Shown here in pieces: positions 16,963-26,460 of a stretch of 64,000 nucleotides of DNA (its first letter is position 1; every line of letters starts with the position of its first letter). A model generated the notes under the pieces. It searched no databases. It saw nothing but the letters and a program-made list of their open reading frames with translations, and was not told where the DNA came from. Source of the stretch: UBA2020 sp964551435 (lineage in GTDB: Bacteria > Pseudomonadota > Alphaproteobacteria > Micavibrionales > UBA2020); assembly GCA_964551435.1 (NCBI GenBank), contig CAZKBS010000006.1, positions 1-64,000 on the forward strand, read 5' to 3'. The position numbers and the translations under genes were made by a program.

Positions 16963-17721
16963 ATGCAGTTTTTGCAGCGTCATATTATCTTTGACCTCGA
17001 CGGCACCATTTTCGATACCGAGTTCGAGGTGTCGCGAATTACCGCTGAACTCGCTGCAGACCGCGGCTGCGCGATGGCGGCCGATGACGTGTTCCGCCAG
17101 TTTGCGGGGCTCGGCTGCGAAGATAAATTCTCCGGCATCGCGCATGCGGCGGGCATGTGTTTTACGCCTGCGGAGCTGACCGAACTCACGCTGTTGCACG
17201 AAGACCGCAAACAGCAGATTTATTACCGCGCCCGATTGCCCGTGGTGTCCGGCGTGCCGGAAGTTCTGAATGCCCTATCGGCGGCGGGGGATATTCTCAG
17301 TATCGGCTCCAGCAACCCCACGGCACGTTCGCGTCTCGGCCTTGAGAAAGAGGGACTTCTGGATCATTTCGGCAGCCGCATCTACGGGCCGGATCTGGTC
17401 GATGGCCGCAAAAAGCCCGACCCCGCGATTTTCCTGCTGGCGATGCAGGCGAACGGCGCCTCCACCACCAACACGATTGTCATCGAGGATACGGAGCCCG
17501 GTATTGTCGCAGGCCGCAGCGCCGGGGCTTTTGTGATTGCCTATCTCGATCCGCGCTTCGGGCAGGGCGCGGCGGCGATGGAAAAAGAAAAATCCATGCG
17601 TATGGCGGGTGCCGATGCGATTGTGCGCGATTTTTGCGATGTGCTGAATTTTATTCCGTCCTGCGCGCCATCGTCGGCGCCGGTATCTCTGTTTCGCAGC
17701 ATGCCGCAGGCAAAGCCGTAA
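16963..17721 (+). CDS. HAD-superfamily hydrolase (phosphatase/mutase-like)
   Basis: 252 aa. HAD motif I IIFDLDGTIFD (residues 8-18) supplies the nucleophile aspartate, motif II SIGSSN (about 110), motif III lysine in GRKKPDPAIF (about 147) and motif IV VIEDTEPGIVAG (about 173). A helical cap lies between motif I and II, as in phosphoglycolate phosphatase and beta-phosphoglucomutase relatives. Most likely a small-molecule phosphatase; I cannot pick the substrate. Convergent with the hybrid kinase gene, ending 7 bp from its stop. Confidence 0.85.
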   Translation: MQFLQRHIIFDLDGTIFDTEFEVSRITAELAADRGCAMAADDVFRQFAGLGCEDKFSGIAHAAGMCFTPAELTELTLLHEDRKQQIYYRARLPVVSGVPEVLNALSAAGDILSIGSSNPTARSRLGLEKEGLLDHFGSRIYGPDLVDGRKKPDPAIFLLAMQANGASTTNTIVIEDTEPGIVAGRSAGAFVIAYLDPRFGQGAAAMEKEKSMRMAGADAIVRDFCDVLNFIPSCAPSSAPVSLFRSMPQAKP

Positions 17722-17728
17722 ATAGTGA

Positions 17729-20700
17729 TTACTGCATGAAAGCGTCGAGTTGCGCGCGCGTGTCTTTGTAGACGGGGCGCAGCTTGGTAACGATGTCTGC
17801 GAGGGTTTCCAGCGGGAATTTTTCCTTGGCCTGACGCTCCAGCCTGCCAGCGATATCGCTGATGGCGGTCATGCCGAAGTTTGATGTCATGCCTTTGATG
17901 TCATGTCCGCGTGCGGCAAGGGCCGCGATGTCGCCTTCGGCGGCGGCTTTTTCGGCATCGGCAATCAGCTCTTCGGTTTTATCGTAAAGCCCTTGCAACA
18001 TCTCGTCCATTTGCGCTTTGCCGAGGCTGGACTTCAAGCTGCCCAGCATCTCGGGGTCGAACAGTCGCGGGCCATCGGGCATAACGGGCGCGCCGGCGGC
18101 AATAGGCGCTGCTGGTGGTTCAGCGGCGGGAGCGGGCGCGGGCACTGTGGCGTCGGGGTCGGGAAAGGTTTCATTCGGATCGTAACCGTCAATCGGCGGT
18201 GCGCTACGCTGCGCAGCTGCGGGCGGTACGGCGTCTGGATCGGGGAAAGCCTCGTTGGGGTCATAGCCGTCAATTGGTGGCGTTGCGACCTGCGGGGCTG
18301 CAGGCGGGGCGGCATCGGGGTCGGGGAAAGCTTCATTGGGGTCGTAATTGTCAATCGCGGGCGGGGTGATCTCGCCTTTGGCCGCGGCGGCTTCGACAAG
18401 GGCGGTGTCGTCGCGGGTGGCGGCGCTGTCTGTAGCGGCAGTGTTAACCGCAGGTTTTGATGCCGCGGTGGGCGGCGGGGAGGAGGTTTCGGCGCGGTCA
18501 TTGGCGCTTTTGGGCGCGAAGGGCGCGATTTTAGCGCGTAGTTCATCTGGGTTGATGGGCTTGCCGACAAAGTCGTTCATGCCCGCTTCGCGGCAACGTG
18601 CCACGTCTTCGGTGCGGGTATTCCCTGTCATCGCGATAATCGGAATATTCGCCTTGAGCGGGTCGGCAAGACGGCGGATAGTCTCGGTCGCCGAAACGCC
18701 GTCGATATCCGGCATTTCCATGTCCATCAGGATAACATCGAAGCGGCGTTCTTTCAGCTGCGCATAGGCGCCTTCCGCGCCGCTGACGGTAACGATATTG
18801 TGCCCGTCTTTTTCAAGCAGTCCGGCAATGACGCGCTGGTTCACGATATTGTCGTCGACGACAAGGATGGACATCGGCGCTGCAGCGCGCGGCGCGGCGG
18901 AGACATGCGGGTGATGCGCTTCGCTGCTGCCAAGATCGAGGGATAGAATAAAATAGAACGTCGTGCCGCGCCCGGGTTGGCTGGCAACTTGTATGATGCC
19001 GCCCATGGCTTCGACAAGGCGTTTGCAAATCGCAAGGCCGAGACCGGTGCCGCCGAAATTGCGTGAGATGCTGGAATCCGCCTGTGTATAAGGCGTGAAG
19101 AGTTTTTTCTGCGCATCCGCGGAAATGCCGATACCGGTATCGGATACGGCGAAATAGATGCGCGGCTTTTGCGCTTCGCGATCATAGAGCTTGACGGAGA
19201 GGGTGACGTGGCCCGTATCGGTGAATTTGATGGCGTTACCGACGAGGTTGAGGAATATCTGGCGCAGGCGTGTCGGGTCGCCTTTAAGAAGCTGCGGCAC
19301 TTCGGGGTCGATTTCGACCTTGATGCCGATGTTTTTTTCCTCCGCGCGGCCGGACATCAGCATGGCAACAGATTCGACCAGTTTGGGCAGATCGAAATCG
19401 ATGCTTTCGATGGTCATTTTGCCTTCCTCGACCTTGGAGAGGTCAAGGATGTCGTTCAGCAAGGTCAGCAGTGCATCGCCTGAATACTGGATGGTGCGGG
19501 CGTACTCTTCCTGCTGCTTGTTGAGCGAGGTATCCAGCAAAAGACGTATCATCCCCATGATACCGGTCATGGGGGTGCGGATTTCGTGGCTCATGACCGC
19601 CAGAAAATCCGACTTGGCCTTGTTGGCGTTATCGGCGACTTCCTTGGCATGGCGCAGGGCTTGGATGCGCTCCGCCTCGCGGTTGCGCAGGTCGGCCATC
19701 AGCTCTTTTTCACGCTGCATGACGCCCAGCAGGCGGGTCTGGTCGGCCAGTTCTTTGGTTTTGCGGATTTCGTTTTCTTCTTCGCGGCGGCGCCGGATTT
19801 CTTCGCGTTCGCGCCGGACGATGGTTTCCGACAAAATCAGGAACCGCAGGGACGAGAGCGACAGCAGCGCCAGATGCAGCGTGAAGCAAAACCAGAAAGC
19901 ATTGGCCCCGCCCGGTACATCCACGCCAAAGCTGCTGAATTCATTCAGGGCATAGCCCGCCATCAGCACAACCCAGCTGAGCGTGAAGACAAGCGCCTGC
20001 GGACGCTCCGTGCGCATGAAAGTCACAACGCCGAGGAAAATAATAATACCCGTCACCGCAACCGGCATCACCCGCAGCAGCAGGATATCGGTCAGCGCAA
20101 AGCCGCGGCCGATCGCCACAGCGGCCAGCATAAGCAAAACAATCCCGCCCTTGACGGAAAGGATGATGATGCCTTTGTTCCCGCCACGCTTTTCGCCAGC
20201 CACAAGTACGTGCCGCGCGAGCGCCAGCGAAAACAGCGCCGCCAGCGCGTAGATAAGGTCGATATATTCTATTTCACTGCTGTTGCCGATGGGGGCGATG
20301 CTATCGGTTGCGGCAAAGATGATATAGTAAGCCAGTACATATCCGCCCAGCAGCAGCGGAATTTGCCGGCGGTAGTTGCTCCAGAAAATCATATAAAGCC
20401 CGAAGACCAGCATCGCGGCGACAAGAAGAATGTTTTCTTCCATCTCCCGCTTGTCGTGGATGCCGACGAATTCCGTTTGCTCGGTCATGCGGATATCGAT
20501 GCTGAGCGGCAGGCCGCGTGTGGGTTCGATATAGATACCGATAATGCGGCCCTGTCCGGGTTCGAAGCTGAGGGGGATGGCGTTGCGTTTTTGTCCGGTG
20601 GCCTGAAGTTTGTTTTCGCTCAGGCGGCCGTCGCGCATCAGCGGCTGGTCGGGGCTGAGGTCGCTGTAAACCGCGATGCGGTCCAGCGCGCCGGTGCTGC

Positions 20701-21130
20701 CACTCAGGCGGTTTCCGAAATCCAGCATCCAAAGGCTTTTGTTCTGGCTCCGGTTATAGACGCTGAACACCAGCCAATAGGCGGAGCCCGACTGCCCGAT
20801 GCGTATAGGGCTTTGCTCCGGCCGCTGGCCCTGACCGGTTTTGAACTGGGGGATAATCTGCGTCAGTGAAACCTGTTCGCGCGGCCCCTCGAAAATCTGG
20901 ACATGCGGGGCGACGTCATAGGTGGGGGCGCTGCTGGAGAGGAACAGCGGCTTCATCGCCGCCGGAATCGGTGCGGGGGTCACGGGTACGGCGGGGGCAG
21001 GCGCTGCGTTGACGGCGACAGCAACGGGGGCTCTCTGTCCGCTTTTCTGCGCAAGCGCGCTGCCGATATGCAGGGAGCAAACGACAAGCGCGGCCATTAC
21101 CGCAAGGCAGGCCGCTTTGAAAACGCGCAT
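17729..21130 (-). CDS. hybrid sensor histidine kinase with 7TM-DISM sensor, REC and HPt
   Basis: 1133 aa multistep phosphorelay kinase. Order: signal peptide (1-27), periplasmic DISMED2-like beta domain (about 70-220), seven-helix membrane unit (about 232-435), charged coiled coil (435-505), HisKA with SHEIRTPM (His515), HATPase (NAIKF 632-636, DTGIGIS 664-670, GGTGLGLA 693-700), receiver domain (Asp803 in LMDMEMPD), a Pro/Asp-rich linker with three tandem repeats, and HPt (His1076 in ARGHDIKGM). The start was set at the ATG just before the signal peptide; an upstream in-frame ATG at 21169 adds 13 non-conserved residues. All four phosphotransfer residues are intact. DISM sensors usually bind carbohydrates or other small ligands. 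No response-regulator gene is adjacent. Confidence 0.9.
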   Translation of the reverse strand: MRVFKAACLAVMAALVVCSLHIGSALAQKSGQRAPVAVAVNAAPAPAVPVTPAPIPAAMKPLFLSSSAPTYDVAPHVQIFEGPREQVSLTQIIPQFKTGQGQRPEQSPIRIGQSGSAYWLVFSVYNRSQNKSLWMLDFGNRLSGSTGALDRIAVYSDLSPDQPLMRDGRLSENKLQATGQKRNAIPLSFEPGQGRIIGIYIEPTRGLPLSIDIRMTEQTEFVGIHDKREMEENILLVAAMLVFGLYMIFWSNYRRQIPLLLGGYVLAYYIIFAATDSIAPIGNSSEIEYIDLIYALAALFSLALARHVLVAGEKRGGNKGIIILSVKGGIVLLMLAAVAIGRGFALTDILLLRVMPVAVTGIIIFLGVVTFMRTERPQALVFTLSWVVLMAGYALNEFSSFGVDVPGGANAFWFCFTLHLALLSLSSLRFLILSETIVRREREEIRRRREEENEIRKTKELADQTRLLGVMQREKELMADLRNREAERIQALRHAKEVADNANKAKSDFLAVMSHEIRTPMTGIMGMIRLLLDTSLNKQQEEYARTIQYSGDALLTLLNDILDLSKVEEGKMTIESIDFDLPKLVESVAMLMSGRAEEKNIGIKVEIDPEVPQLLKGDPTRLRQIFLNLVGNAIKFTDTGHVTLSVKLYDREAQKPRIYFAVSDTGIGISADAQKKLFTPYTQADSSISRNFGGTGLGLAICKRLVEAMGGIIQVASQPGRGTTFYFILSLDLGSSEAHHPHVSAAPRAAAPMSILVVDDNIVNQRVIAGLLEKDGHNIVTVSGAEGAYAQLKERRFDVILMDMEMPDIDGVSATETIRRLADPLKANIPIIAMTGNTRTEDVARCREAGMNDFVGKPINPDELRAKIAPFAPKSANDRAETSSPPPTAASKPAVNTAATDSAATRDDTALVEAAAAKGEITPPAIDNYDPNEAFPDPDAAPPAAPQVATPPIDGYDPNEAFPDPDAVPPAAAQRSAPPIDGYDPNETFPDPDATVPAPAPAAEPPAAPIAAGAPVMPDGPRLFDPEMLGSLKSSLGKAQMDEMLQGLYDKTEELIADAEKAAAEGDIAALAARGHDIKGMTSNFGMTAISDIAGRLERQAKEKFPLETLADIVTKLRPVYKDTRAQLDAFMQ
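18143..18364 (-). repeat. three tandem 27-28 residue coding repeats
   Basis: Inside the hybrid kinase, residues 923-996. Each unit carries the core YDPNEAFPDPDA (third copy YDPNETFPDPDA) followed by a Pro/Ala spacer. DNA copies are similar but not identical. They form a flexible acidic linker between the receiver and HPt domains. Confidence 0.85.
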
Positions 21131-21169
21131 GTGGGCCGCGCGTCCTTGCTCTAGATATCGTCCACCCAA

Positions 21170-21518
21170 AAGATCCCCCGTATTGGATGAGACTGTGAAA
21201 GATACTCCCCGTGAAGTGAGGAGCGAGCTGCGAAGAACAACCCCTTGAAGTTTTTAGCAAGCCCCTACGCCATGTGATGAACACGGCAGAACAAGATGCA
21301 TGATGTATCCTTGCATGAAATCGTTAATATCTTCTTGATATTCAAACAAAGGTTTATCTGCATCCAGCATAGCGGCTCTGATGCGGGCGGGCAATAACGC
21401 AGTTATATGAACGGATGATATTTTTGGTTTTTAGTCTATGTAATATCTAGATTTTTTCTTGTGCCGCGGGTAAGGTGAGGGCTGTGCTTTTCCCGCCCAT
21501 TTTTGCCCCGGATGTTCT
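21170..21518. other. 349-bp intergenic region between divergent genes
   Basis: Divergent control region of the hybrid kinase (minus) and the DUF2066 gene (plus). AT-rich. A short inverted repeat AATATC-TTCTT-GATATT lies near 21330-21346. No confident promoter call and no gene. Confidence 0.4.
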
Positions 21519-23006
21519 ATGTTGGCCCGCTTCTCACAAAAAACTTTCACTTTTGCAGTCAATCTTTTGATTTTGCTTGCTTTATCCGGCGCGTCTCTGG
21601 CGCAGGAGCGTCTGATCAAAGGGGCCCCCGCGCAGCTGACGCCCTTGCCAACGCTGGGCGGCGTGCAGCGCGAGGATGTCAACCTCATCGTCAGCGATGT
21701 CATGATAGACCGCACCGCCGATAATGCCGTGCAGGCGCGTGAACAGGCCATGGCCGAAGCGCGCCGCGAAGCCTTCAAGCGGCTGGCACAGAAATATATG
21801 ACGCCTGCCGCCTATGCGAGTTTCCGTATGCCAGACGACCGCACGATTGCGACCATGGTGCAGGATTTTGAAATCAAGGGGGAGCAGCTGTCCTCCACCC
21901 GTTATGTCGCCAGCTTTACGGTTCGCTTCCGTGATCAGGTGCGTAATTACATAAATATCCCGCGCGATGTGCGTGAGGTATCCAGCCCTACGATGACGCC
22001 GGCATGGCGTCAGATCCCCGGCGACCAGACTGTGACGGCTGGCGAGGGTACGGTAGTCATCGGCGGTGAAGATGAAATGGCGGTAGGCGCGACCGCGCCG
22101 CCTGCGGCCCAGACGTCCGGCTCTGCGGGCACCGCCGCCCCTGCGCCCGCGCAGGCCGCAGCGGCTCCGCGCGTAAATGTGCCGGTTTTGCTTTTGCCGT
22201 ATTACGAAAACATGGCTGGCAAGACGGTTTTGTGGGAAGACCCCAACCCGTGGCGCGATGTCTGGCAGCGCATGCCGGGGCAGGGCGCGGGACTGAACGC
22301 ACAGATGCTCAGCCGCATTGCCATCCCGCTTGGTGATATTGCCGATGTTTCGGCGGGGTCGGTCGATGCCGTGTGGTCGGGCAATTATGCGACGGTCGAA
22401 AAGCTGCGCCAGAATTACGGCGTTGCGCAGGTGGTGCTGGCTGTAGCCAACAAATCCGGCCCGCAGATGAGCATTGATATCTATTTCTACGAAAACGGCA
22501 AACTGAGCCGCCGCAGTTCCCTGACGCCTTATGTCGGTGAAAAATCCGACGCGGCTGCGTGGCAGCAGGCGATGTATGACGTGCTCGGCTATCTGCAGCG
22601 TCCGGCGCCGTCGGACGGGGCGGCTATCGAAAACATCAGCCGCAGCGTGGTCAATCCCGCGCAGGTGCCTGCAGTGCAGAACAGGCCGTCATTAATCACC
22701 ACACCCTACAGCCCGCAAGCGCAGGCCCCTGCGGCATCTGGCGGACAGGAAGTGGAGGCGATGCTCAGCTTCAGTGATTTCAATACGTGGATGAATGTTC
22801 AGCGACGTTTTTCGAGCATGTCACCGCCGGTGCGGATCGATATCCGCTCCCTTTCGCGCAACAGTGCGCGTTTCGTGATGCGTTACGACGGCAGCGTACC
22901 GGTTTTGCAAAGCGCCCTCGCCGCGCAGGGAATTGCCATGAGCCCGTCGCGCGAAGTAACGACGGCCTATGGTACGCCTGTCTATGATTTGCGTCTCTAT
23001 CCCTGA
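21519..23006 (+). CDS. DUF2066 domain protein, exported
   Basis: 495 aa. Signal peptide with hydrophobic core AVNLLILLALSGASLAQ (about residues 14-30). The DUF2066 region runs from about 45 to 320 (VMIDRTADNAVQAREQAMAEARREAFKRL at its start). It is interrupted by an Ala/Pro-rich linker near 185-215 and another near 385-410, before a C-terminal domain (about 415-495) with FSDFNTWMNVQRRF. Periplasmic protein of unknown role; in alphaproteobacteria it is usually found beside an AI-2E permease and hdaA, exactly as here. The permease ATG follows 39 bp after the stop, so these are likely one transcript. Confidence 0.8.
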   Translation: MLARFSQKTFTFAVNLLILLALSGASLAQERLIKGAPAQLTPLPTLGGVQREDVNLIVSDVMIDRTADNAVQAREQAMAEARREAFKRLAQKYMTPAAYASFRMPDDRTIATMVQDFEIKGEQLSSTRYVASFTVRFRDQVRNYINIPRDVREVSSPTMTPAWRQIPGDQTVTAGEGTVVIGGEDEMAVGATAPPAAQTSGSAGTAAPAPAQAAAAPRVNVPVLLLPYYENMAGKTVLWEDPNPWRDVWQRMPGQGAGLNAQMLSRIAIPLGDIADVSAGSVDAVWSGNYATVEKLRQNYGVAQVVLAVANKSGPQMSIDIYFYENGKLSRRSSLTPYVGEKSDAAAWQQAMYDVLGYLQRPAPSDGAAIENISRSVVNPAQVPAVQNRPSLITTPYSPQAQAPAASGGQEVEAMLSFSDFNTWMNVQRRFSSMSPPVRIDIRSLSRNSARFVMRYDGSVPVLQSALAAQGIAMSPSREVTTAYGTPVYDLRLYP

Positions 23007-23045
23007 TTGTCCCATCCTTTCCGCCCGTTCAGGAGTCCTTCATCC

Positions 23046-24182
23046 ATGACCGCCGACGCGAAATCCAAACACGAAAATGTGGCTTCCATCACGACCTTGC
23101 AGCGGCACGTCTGGTTCTGGGCCGTGGCGCTTGTGTTTTTCAGCGTCATTGTCTGGATGCTGAAGGGCGTTTTATTGCCGTTTGTGATTGGTATGGCGGT
23201 GGCCTATTTCCTCGACCCTGTAACAACGAGGCTTGAGAAAACCGGCATGGGCCGCGCGGCGGCGACGTCGGCGGTGCTGCTGTCCTTTGTCGCCTTGTTT
23301 GTGCTGGGCGTGATGCTGGCTTTCCCTGTGTTGCAGGGGCAGTTCGTTGCCTTTGTCGAGGCTGTACCGGCCTATGTCGAAAAACTGCGTGCCCTCAGCG
23401 CGCCGTGGATTGAAAAGCTGCAAACGCAGGTGCTGGCGACGCCGCCTGAAAAAATCCAGCAGCAAGCAGGCGGTATGGCGGGGGCTGCGCTGTCGTGGGC
23501 ATCGGGCGCGCTGAAAAAAATCTGGGACGGCGGCGTGGCGCTGTTCGATATTTTTTCGATTATCCTGATTGCGCCCGTGGTGTCGTTTTATATGCTGCGT
23601 GACTGGCCGGTGATGGTGGACAAGGTGGACAGCTGGCTGCCGCGCCGTCATGCCGAAACGATACGCGGGCTTGTGCGCCAGATGGACGCGGCGCTGTCCG
23701 GTTTTGTGCGCGGTCAGGCGATGGTCTGCGTCGTGCTGGGGCTTATCTATGCCGTGGCGCTGTCTTTTGCCGGTTTGAATTTCGGCTTTTTCATCGGCTT
23801 TGCGGCGGGGCTTCTGTCGTTCATCCCTTATGTCGGTACCTTGGTTGGATTTATTACGGGCATGCTGGTGTGCTGGTTCCAGTTCGGCGGCGATGTGCAG
23901 CAGCTGGCAATTATTGCGGCGATTTTCGGTGCGGGCCAGCTGATCGAAGGCAACGTGCTGACGCCCAAGCTTGTCGGGGATAAAATTGGCTTGCATGCGC
24001 TATGGATTTTGTTCGCGCTGATGGCGGGTGGTGCGCTGCTCGGTTTTACCGGTGTGATGATCGCCGTGCCTGTCGCGGCGGTTGTGGCGGTCTTAATCCG
24101 CTTTGCCCTCGCGCAGTATCTGCAGAGCGGCTATTACCACGGCGGTACGCCGCCGCGTCGCAAGATCGCCGCGAAGAGCTGA
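23046..24182 (+). CDS. AI-2E family transporter (PerM-like)
   Basis: 378 aa inner-membrane protein. Hydrophobic helices at about 24-65, 70-100, 155-180 and a cluster from 215 to 360. Family motifs: GMAVAYFLDPV (about 51-61), SFIPYVGTLVGF (about 258-269) and the late GALLGFTGVMIAVPVAAV (about 325-342). The family name comes from an autoinducer-2 exporter, but many members, including PerM, have other or unknown cargo. The ATG at 23046 is preceded by AGGAG; an earlier TTG in frame (23007) abuts the DUF2066 stop and is less likely. hdaA starts 9 bp after the stop. Confidence 0.88.
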   Translation: MTADAKSKHENVASITTLQRHVWFWAVALVFFSVIVWMLKGVLLPFVIGMAVAYFLDPVTTRLEKTGMGRAAATSAVLLSFVALFVLGVMLAFPVLQGQFVAFVEAVPAYVEKLRALSAPWIEKLQTQVLATPPEKIQQQAGGMAGAALSWASGALKKIWDGGVALFDIFSIILIAPVVSFYMLRDWPVMVDKVDSWLPRRHAETIRGLVRQMDAALSGFVRGQAMVCVVLGLIYAVALSFAGLNFGFFIGFAAGLLSFIPYVGTLVGFITGMLVCWFQFGGDVQQLAIIAAIFGAGQLIEGNVLTPKLVGDKIGLHALWILFALMAGGALLGFTGVMIAVPVAAVVAVLIRFALAQYLQSGYYHGGTPPRRKIAAKS

Positions 24183-24191
24183 CGAACAGAT

Positions 24192-24872
24192 ATGACCGGC
24201 GAAAAAATAAAACCGCAGCAGCTGCCCTTTGATCTTGGCCATCGCACGGCTTTTGCGCGCGATGATTTCTGGGTGTCATCGTGCAATCAGGACGCCGTGG
24301 CGTGGCTGGACAAATATCCGGACTGGCCGGCGCCGCTGCTGTTCATCTATGGCCCGCGCGCCTGCGGCAAGACGCACTTGCTGAAAGTCTGGCAGAATGA
24401 AACGGGCGCAGCTGCCTATGATGCCGCTGCCATCGACAGCCTGCCGCGTGCGGTGGTGATTGACGGCATCGACAAGCTGGTCGGCGATGCCGCGCGCGAA
24501 GAGGCGCTGCTGCATCTCTATAACATCCAGAAAGAACGCGGGGGCCATATCCTTGCCGCCGCCGAAACGCCGCCGCGCGGCTGGCGGTTCGTGCTGCGCG
24601 ATCTTGAATCGCGTCTTCTGGCCGCGCCTGCGGTGGCTGTCGGCTCGCCCGATGATGAGCTGATGGCGGTGGTGCTGACCAAACTATTTTCCGACAGGCA
24701 GATTTTCGTACCGCAAGAGGTGGTGCAGTTCCTGCTGCCGCGGCTGGAGCGGTCGTTTGCCGCCATGCGCGACATCGTGGACGAGATCGACCGCAAGGCG
24801 TTGGCGGACAAACGCAAAGTGACCGTGCCGCTGGTGCGCGACATTTTCGATACGCAGCCGCCGTTGGTTTAA
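24192..24872 (+). CDS. hdaA: HdaA, DnaA-related regulator of replication initiation
   Basis: 226 aa, a DnaA-like AAA+ domain without the DNA-binding domain. Walker A is GPRACGKTH (residues 54-62), Walker B-like VVIDGID (about 97-103), then ESRLLAAP with the sensor region and PRLERSFAAMRDIVDEID near 185-202. In Caulobacter and E. coli, Hda binds the sliding clamp and triggers ATP hydrolysis on DnaA. The N-terminal QQLPFDLG (residues 9-16) has the form of a clamp-binding QLxLF-type motif. The canonical Walker B acidic pair is only partly kept (DGID), which is normal for HdaA relatives. Last gene of the DUF2066 to hdaA run. Confidence 0.88.
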   Translation: MTGEKIKPQQLPFDLGHRTAFARDDFWVSSCNQDAVAWLDKYPDWPAPLLFIYGPRACGKTHLLKVWQNETGAAAYDAAAIDSLPRAVVIDGIDKLVGDAAREEALLHLYNIQKERGGHILAAAETPPRGWRFVLRDLESRLLAAPAVAVGSPDDELMAVVLTKLFSDRQIFVPQEVVQFLLPRLERSFAAMRDIVDEIDRKALADKRKVTVPLVRDIFDTQPPLV

Positions 24873-24894
24873 AGCTTTATATTTTACAGAATAA

Positions 24895-25101
24895 TCAGGC
24901 GATGATGTCCGGCAGCATCATGCTTTCGATTTTCAAAATCGAATCTTTCAGGAACAGCTTACGCTTTTTCAGACGCTGCAGGCGCAGGAAGTCGACCGGA
25001 ACGCTTTCGGACAGCTGCTGGATAACGACGTCGAGGTCGCGGTGCTCTGTTTTCAGCTGTTCGAGCATACGCTCGAGTTCTTCTTGATCTTCCGGCAACA
25101 T
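24895..25101 (-). CDS. DUF465/YdcH family small protein
   Basis: 68 aa, almost wholly a charged alpha-helical hairpin. The family core HRDLDVVIQQL and RLQRLKKRKLFLKDSI (residues 20-30 and 40-55) is clear. Function unknown; such proteins are common near alphaproteobacterial housekeeping genes. Convergent with hdaA, 22 bp between stops, and divergent from the phosphofructokinase gene. Confidence 0.85.
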   Translation of the reverse strand: MLPEDQEELERMLEQLKTEHRDLDVVIQQLSESVPVDFLRLQRLKKRKLFLKDSILKIESMMLPDIIA

Positions 25102-25301
25102 GGCAGCCTTGAGTCCCTTCGTGGCGTCCCGTGGCGGGGCGCTTGATTTCAGTGAGGCATTTTATCAGGAAACGCCTGATTTTTTAAGTCCTTTATTTGT
25201 GTGTTGCATTTCCCGCCGCAGAGGGGCAATTTTACCCACGGCAAGACCCTCCGGCACGCTGGCGGGCTTTTACATTCGCGGTATGCAAGAGGGAGAAAGT
25301 T

Positions 25302-26390
25302 ATGACTACAAAAAAACGCATCGGCATCCTGACCAGCGGCGGTGACTGCGCCGGTCTCAATGCCACCATCCGCGCCGTGGTGCATGCCGCGACAGAAAAG
25401 GGCTGGGAAATCATCGGTATCGAGGATGGCACAGCCGGCCTTATCGACCGCCCGATGCGCTACAAGACGCTGACCAAGCAAATGTTCGACACGACCGTCA
25501 TGCGTCTTGGCGGTACCATTCTGGGGACGACCAACAAAGGCAACCCCTTCCAGTTTCCGATGCCGGATGGCACACTGAAAGACCGTTCCGATGAAATCGT
25601 CGCGGGCCTGAAAGAACTGGGCGTCGAAGCGCTCATCGGTATTGGCGGCGATGGCAGCATGGCGATTTTGCGCAAGCTGTCGGATAACGGCAAAAGATTC
25701 AACCTCGTCTGCATTCCCAAAACCATCGACAACGATGTGGGTAATACCGAAAGCTCCGTTGGCTTCGAAACCGCGCTCTATGTCGCGACCGAAGCGCTGG
25801 ACCGTTTACAGCCAACCGCGGCCAGCCATGACCGCGTGATGATTTTGGAAGTTATGGGCCGCGATGCGGGCAACATTGCGCTGTCGACCGGTATCGCCGG
25901 TGGTGCGGATGTCATCCTCATCCCCGAAATTGCCTATAGCCTTGATAAAATCGCCGATAAAATCAAACGTGTGCGTGAAGACGAAGGCCGCAACTTCGCT
26001 CTCGTCGTCGTGTCCGAAGCCGCCAAAACGGCGGAAGGCGAGGCGCTGAAGGTCGAACACTATGGCGGCGAGAAACGCTATGGCGGTATCGGTCATTATC
26101 TGGGCGAAAAACTGGCGGCCAAAACAGGCTGCGAAACCCGCGTCACGGTGCTGGGGCACGTGCAGCGCGGCTCCTCGCCCATTCCGTCCGACCGTGTTCT
26201 GGCTGCGGCCTTTGGCGTACATGCCGTTGACCTTGTGGAGCAGGGAAAATTTGACAGAATGGTGGCGTGGTCCAACCGCCGTGTGATTGACGTGCCGATC
26301 GAAGAGGCGATTGCCAGCTATCAGGCTGTCGATGTGAACGGTCCGCTGGTGCATACGGCCCGTTTGCTGGGTATTTGCCTTGGCGATTAA
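25302..26390 (+). CDS. pfkA: 6-phosphofructokinase (phosphoryl donor uncertain)
   Basis: 362 aa; phosphorylates fructose-6-phosphate in glycolysis. Motifs: ILTSGGDCAGLNATIRA (9-25), GIGGDGSMAIL (113-123), PKTIDNDV with the catalytic aspartate (139-146) and MGRDAGNIAL (about 187). Two positions decide the donor. The residue after GGD is Gly118 (Gly in ATP enzymes, Asp in pyrophosphate enzymes), but the residue before TIDND is Lys140 (Gly in E. coli, Lys in pyrophosphate enzymes). This Gly/Lys mix is the pattern of a third group with varied donors. The start at 25302 has GAGGGAGAAAG upstream and matches the family N terminus. Monocistronic. Confidence 0.92.
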   Translation: MTTKKRIGILTSGGDCAGLNATIRAVVHAATEKGWEIIGIEDGTAGLIDRPMRYKTLTKQMFDTTVMRLGGTILGTTNKGNPFQFPMPDGTLKDRSDEIVAGLKELGVEALIGIGGDGSMAILRKLSDNGKRFNLVCIPKTIDNDVGNTESSVGFETALYVATEALDRLQPTAASHDRVMILEVMGRDAGNIALSTGIAGGADVILIPEIAYSLDKIADKIKRVREDEGRNFALVVVSEAAKTAEGEALKVEHYGGEKRYGGIGHYLGEKLAAKTGCETRVTVLGHVQRGSSPIPSDRVLAAAFGVHAVDLVEQGKFDRMVAWSNRRVIDVPIEEAIASYQAVDVNGPLVHTARLLGICLGD

Positions 26391-26460
26391 CCTGCTGTTA
26401 GGTATTATATGACATCAGGGTGGATGGGAACTGTCCGCCCGCAGCAGGGGTTTGCGCAGC

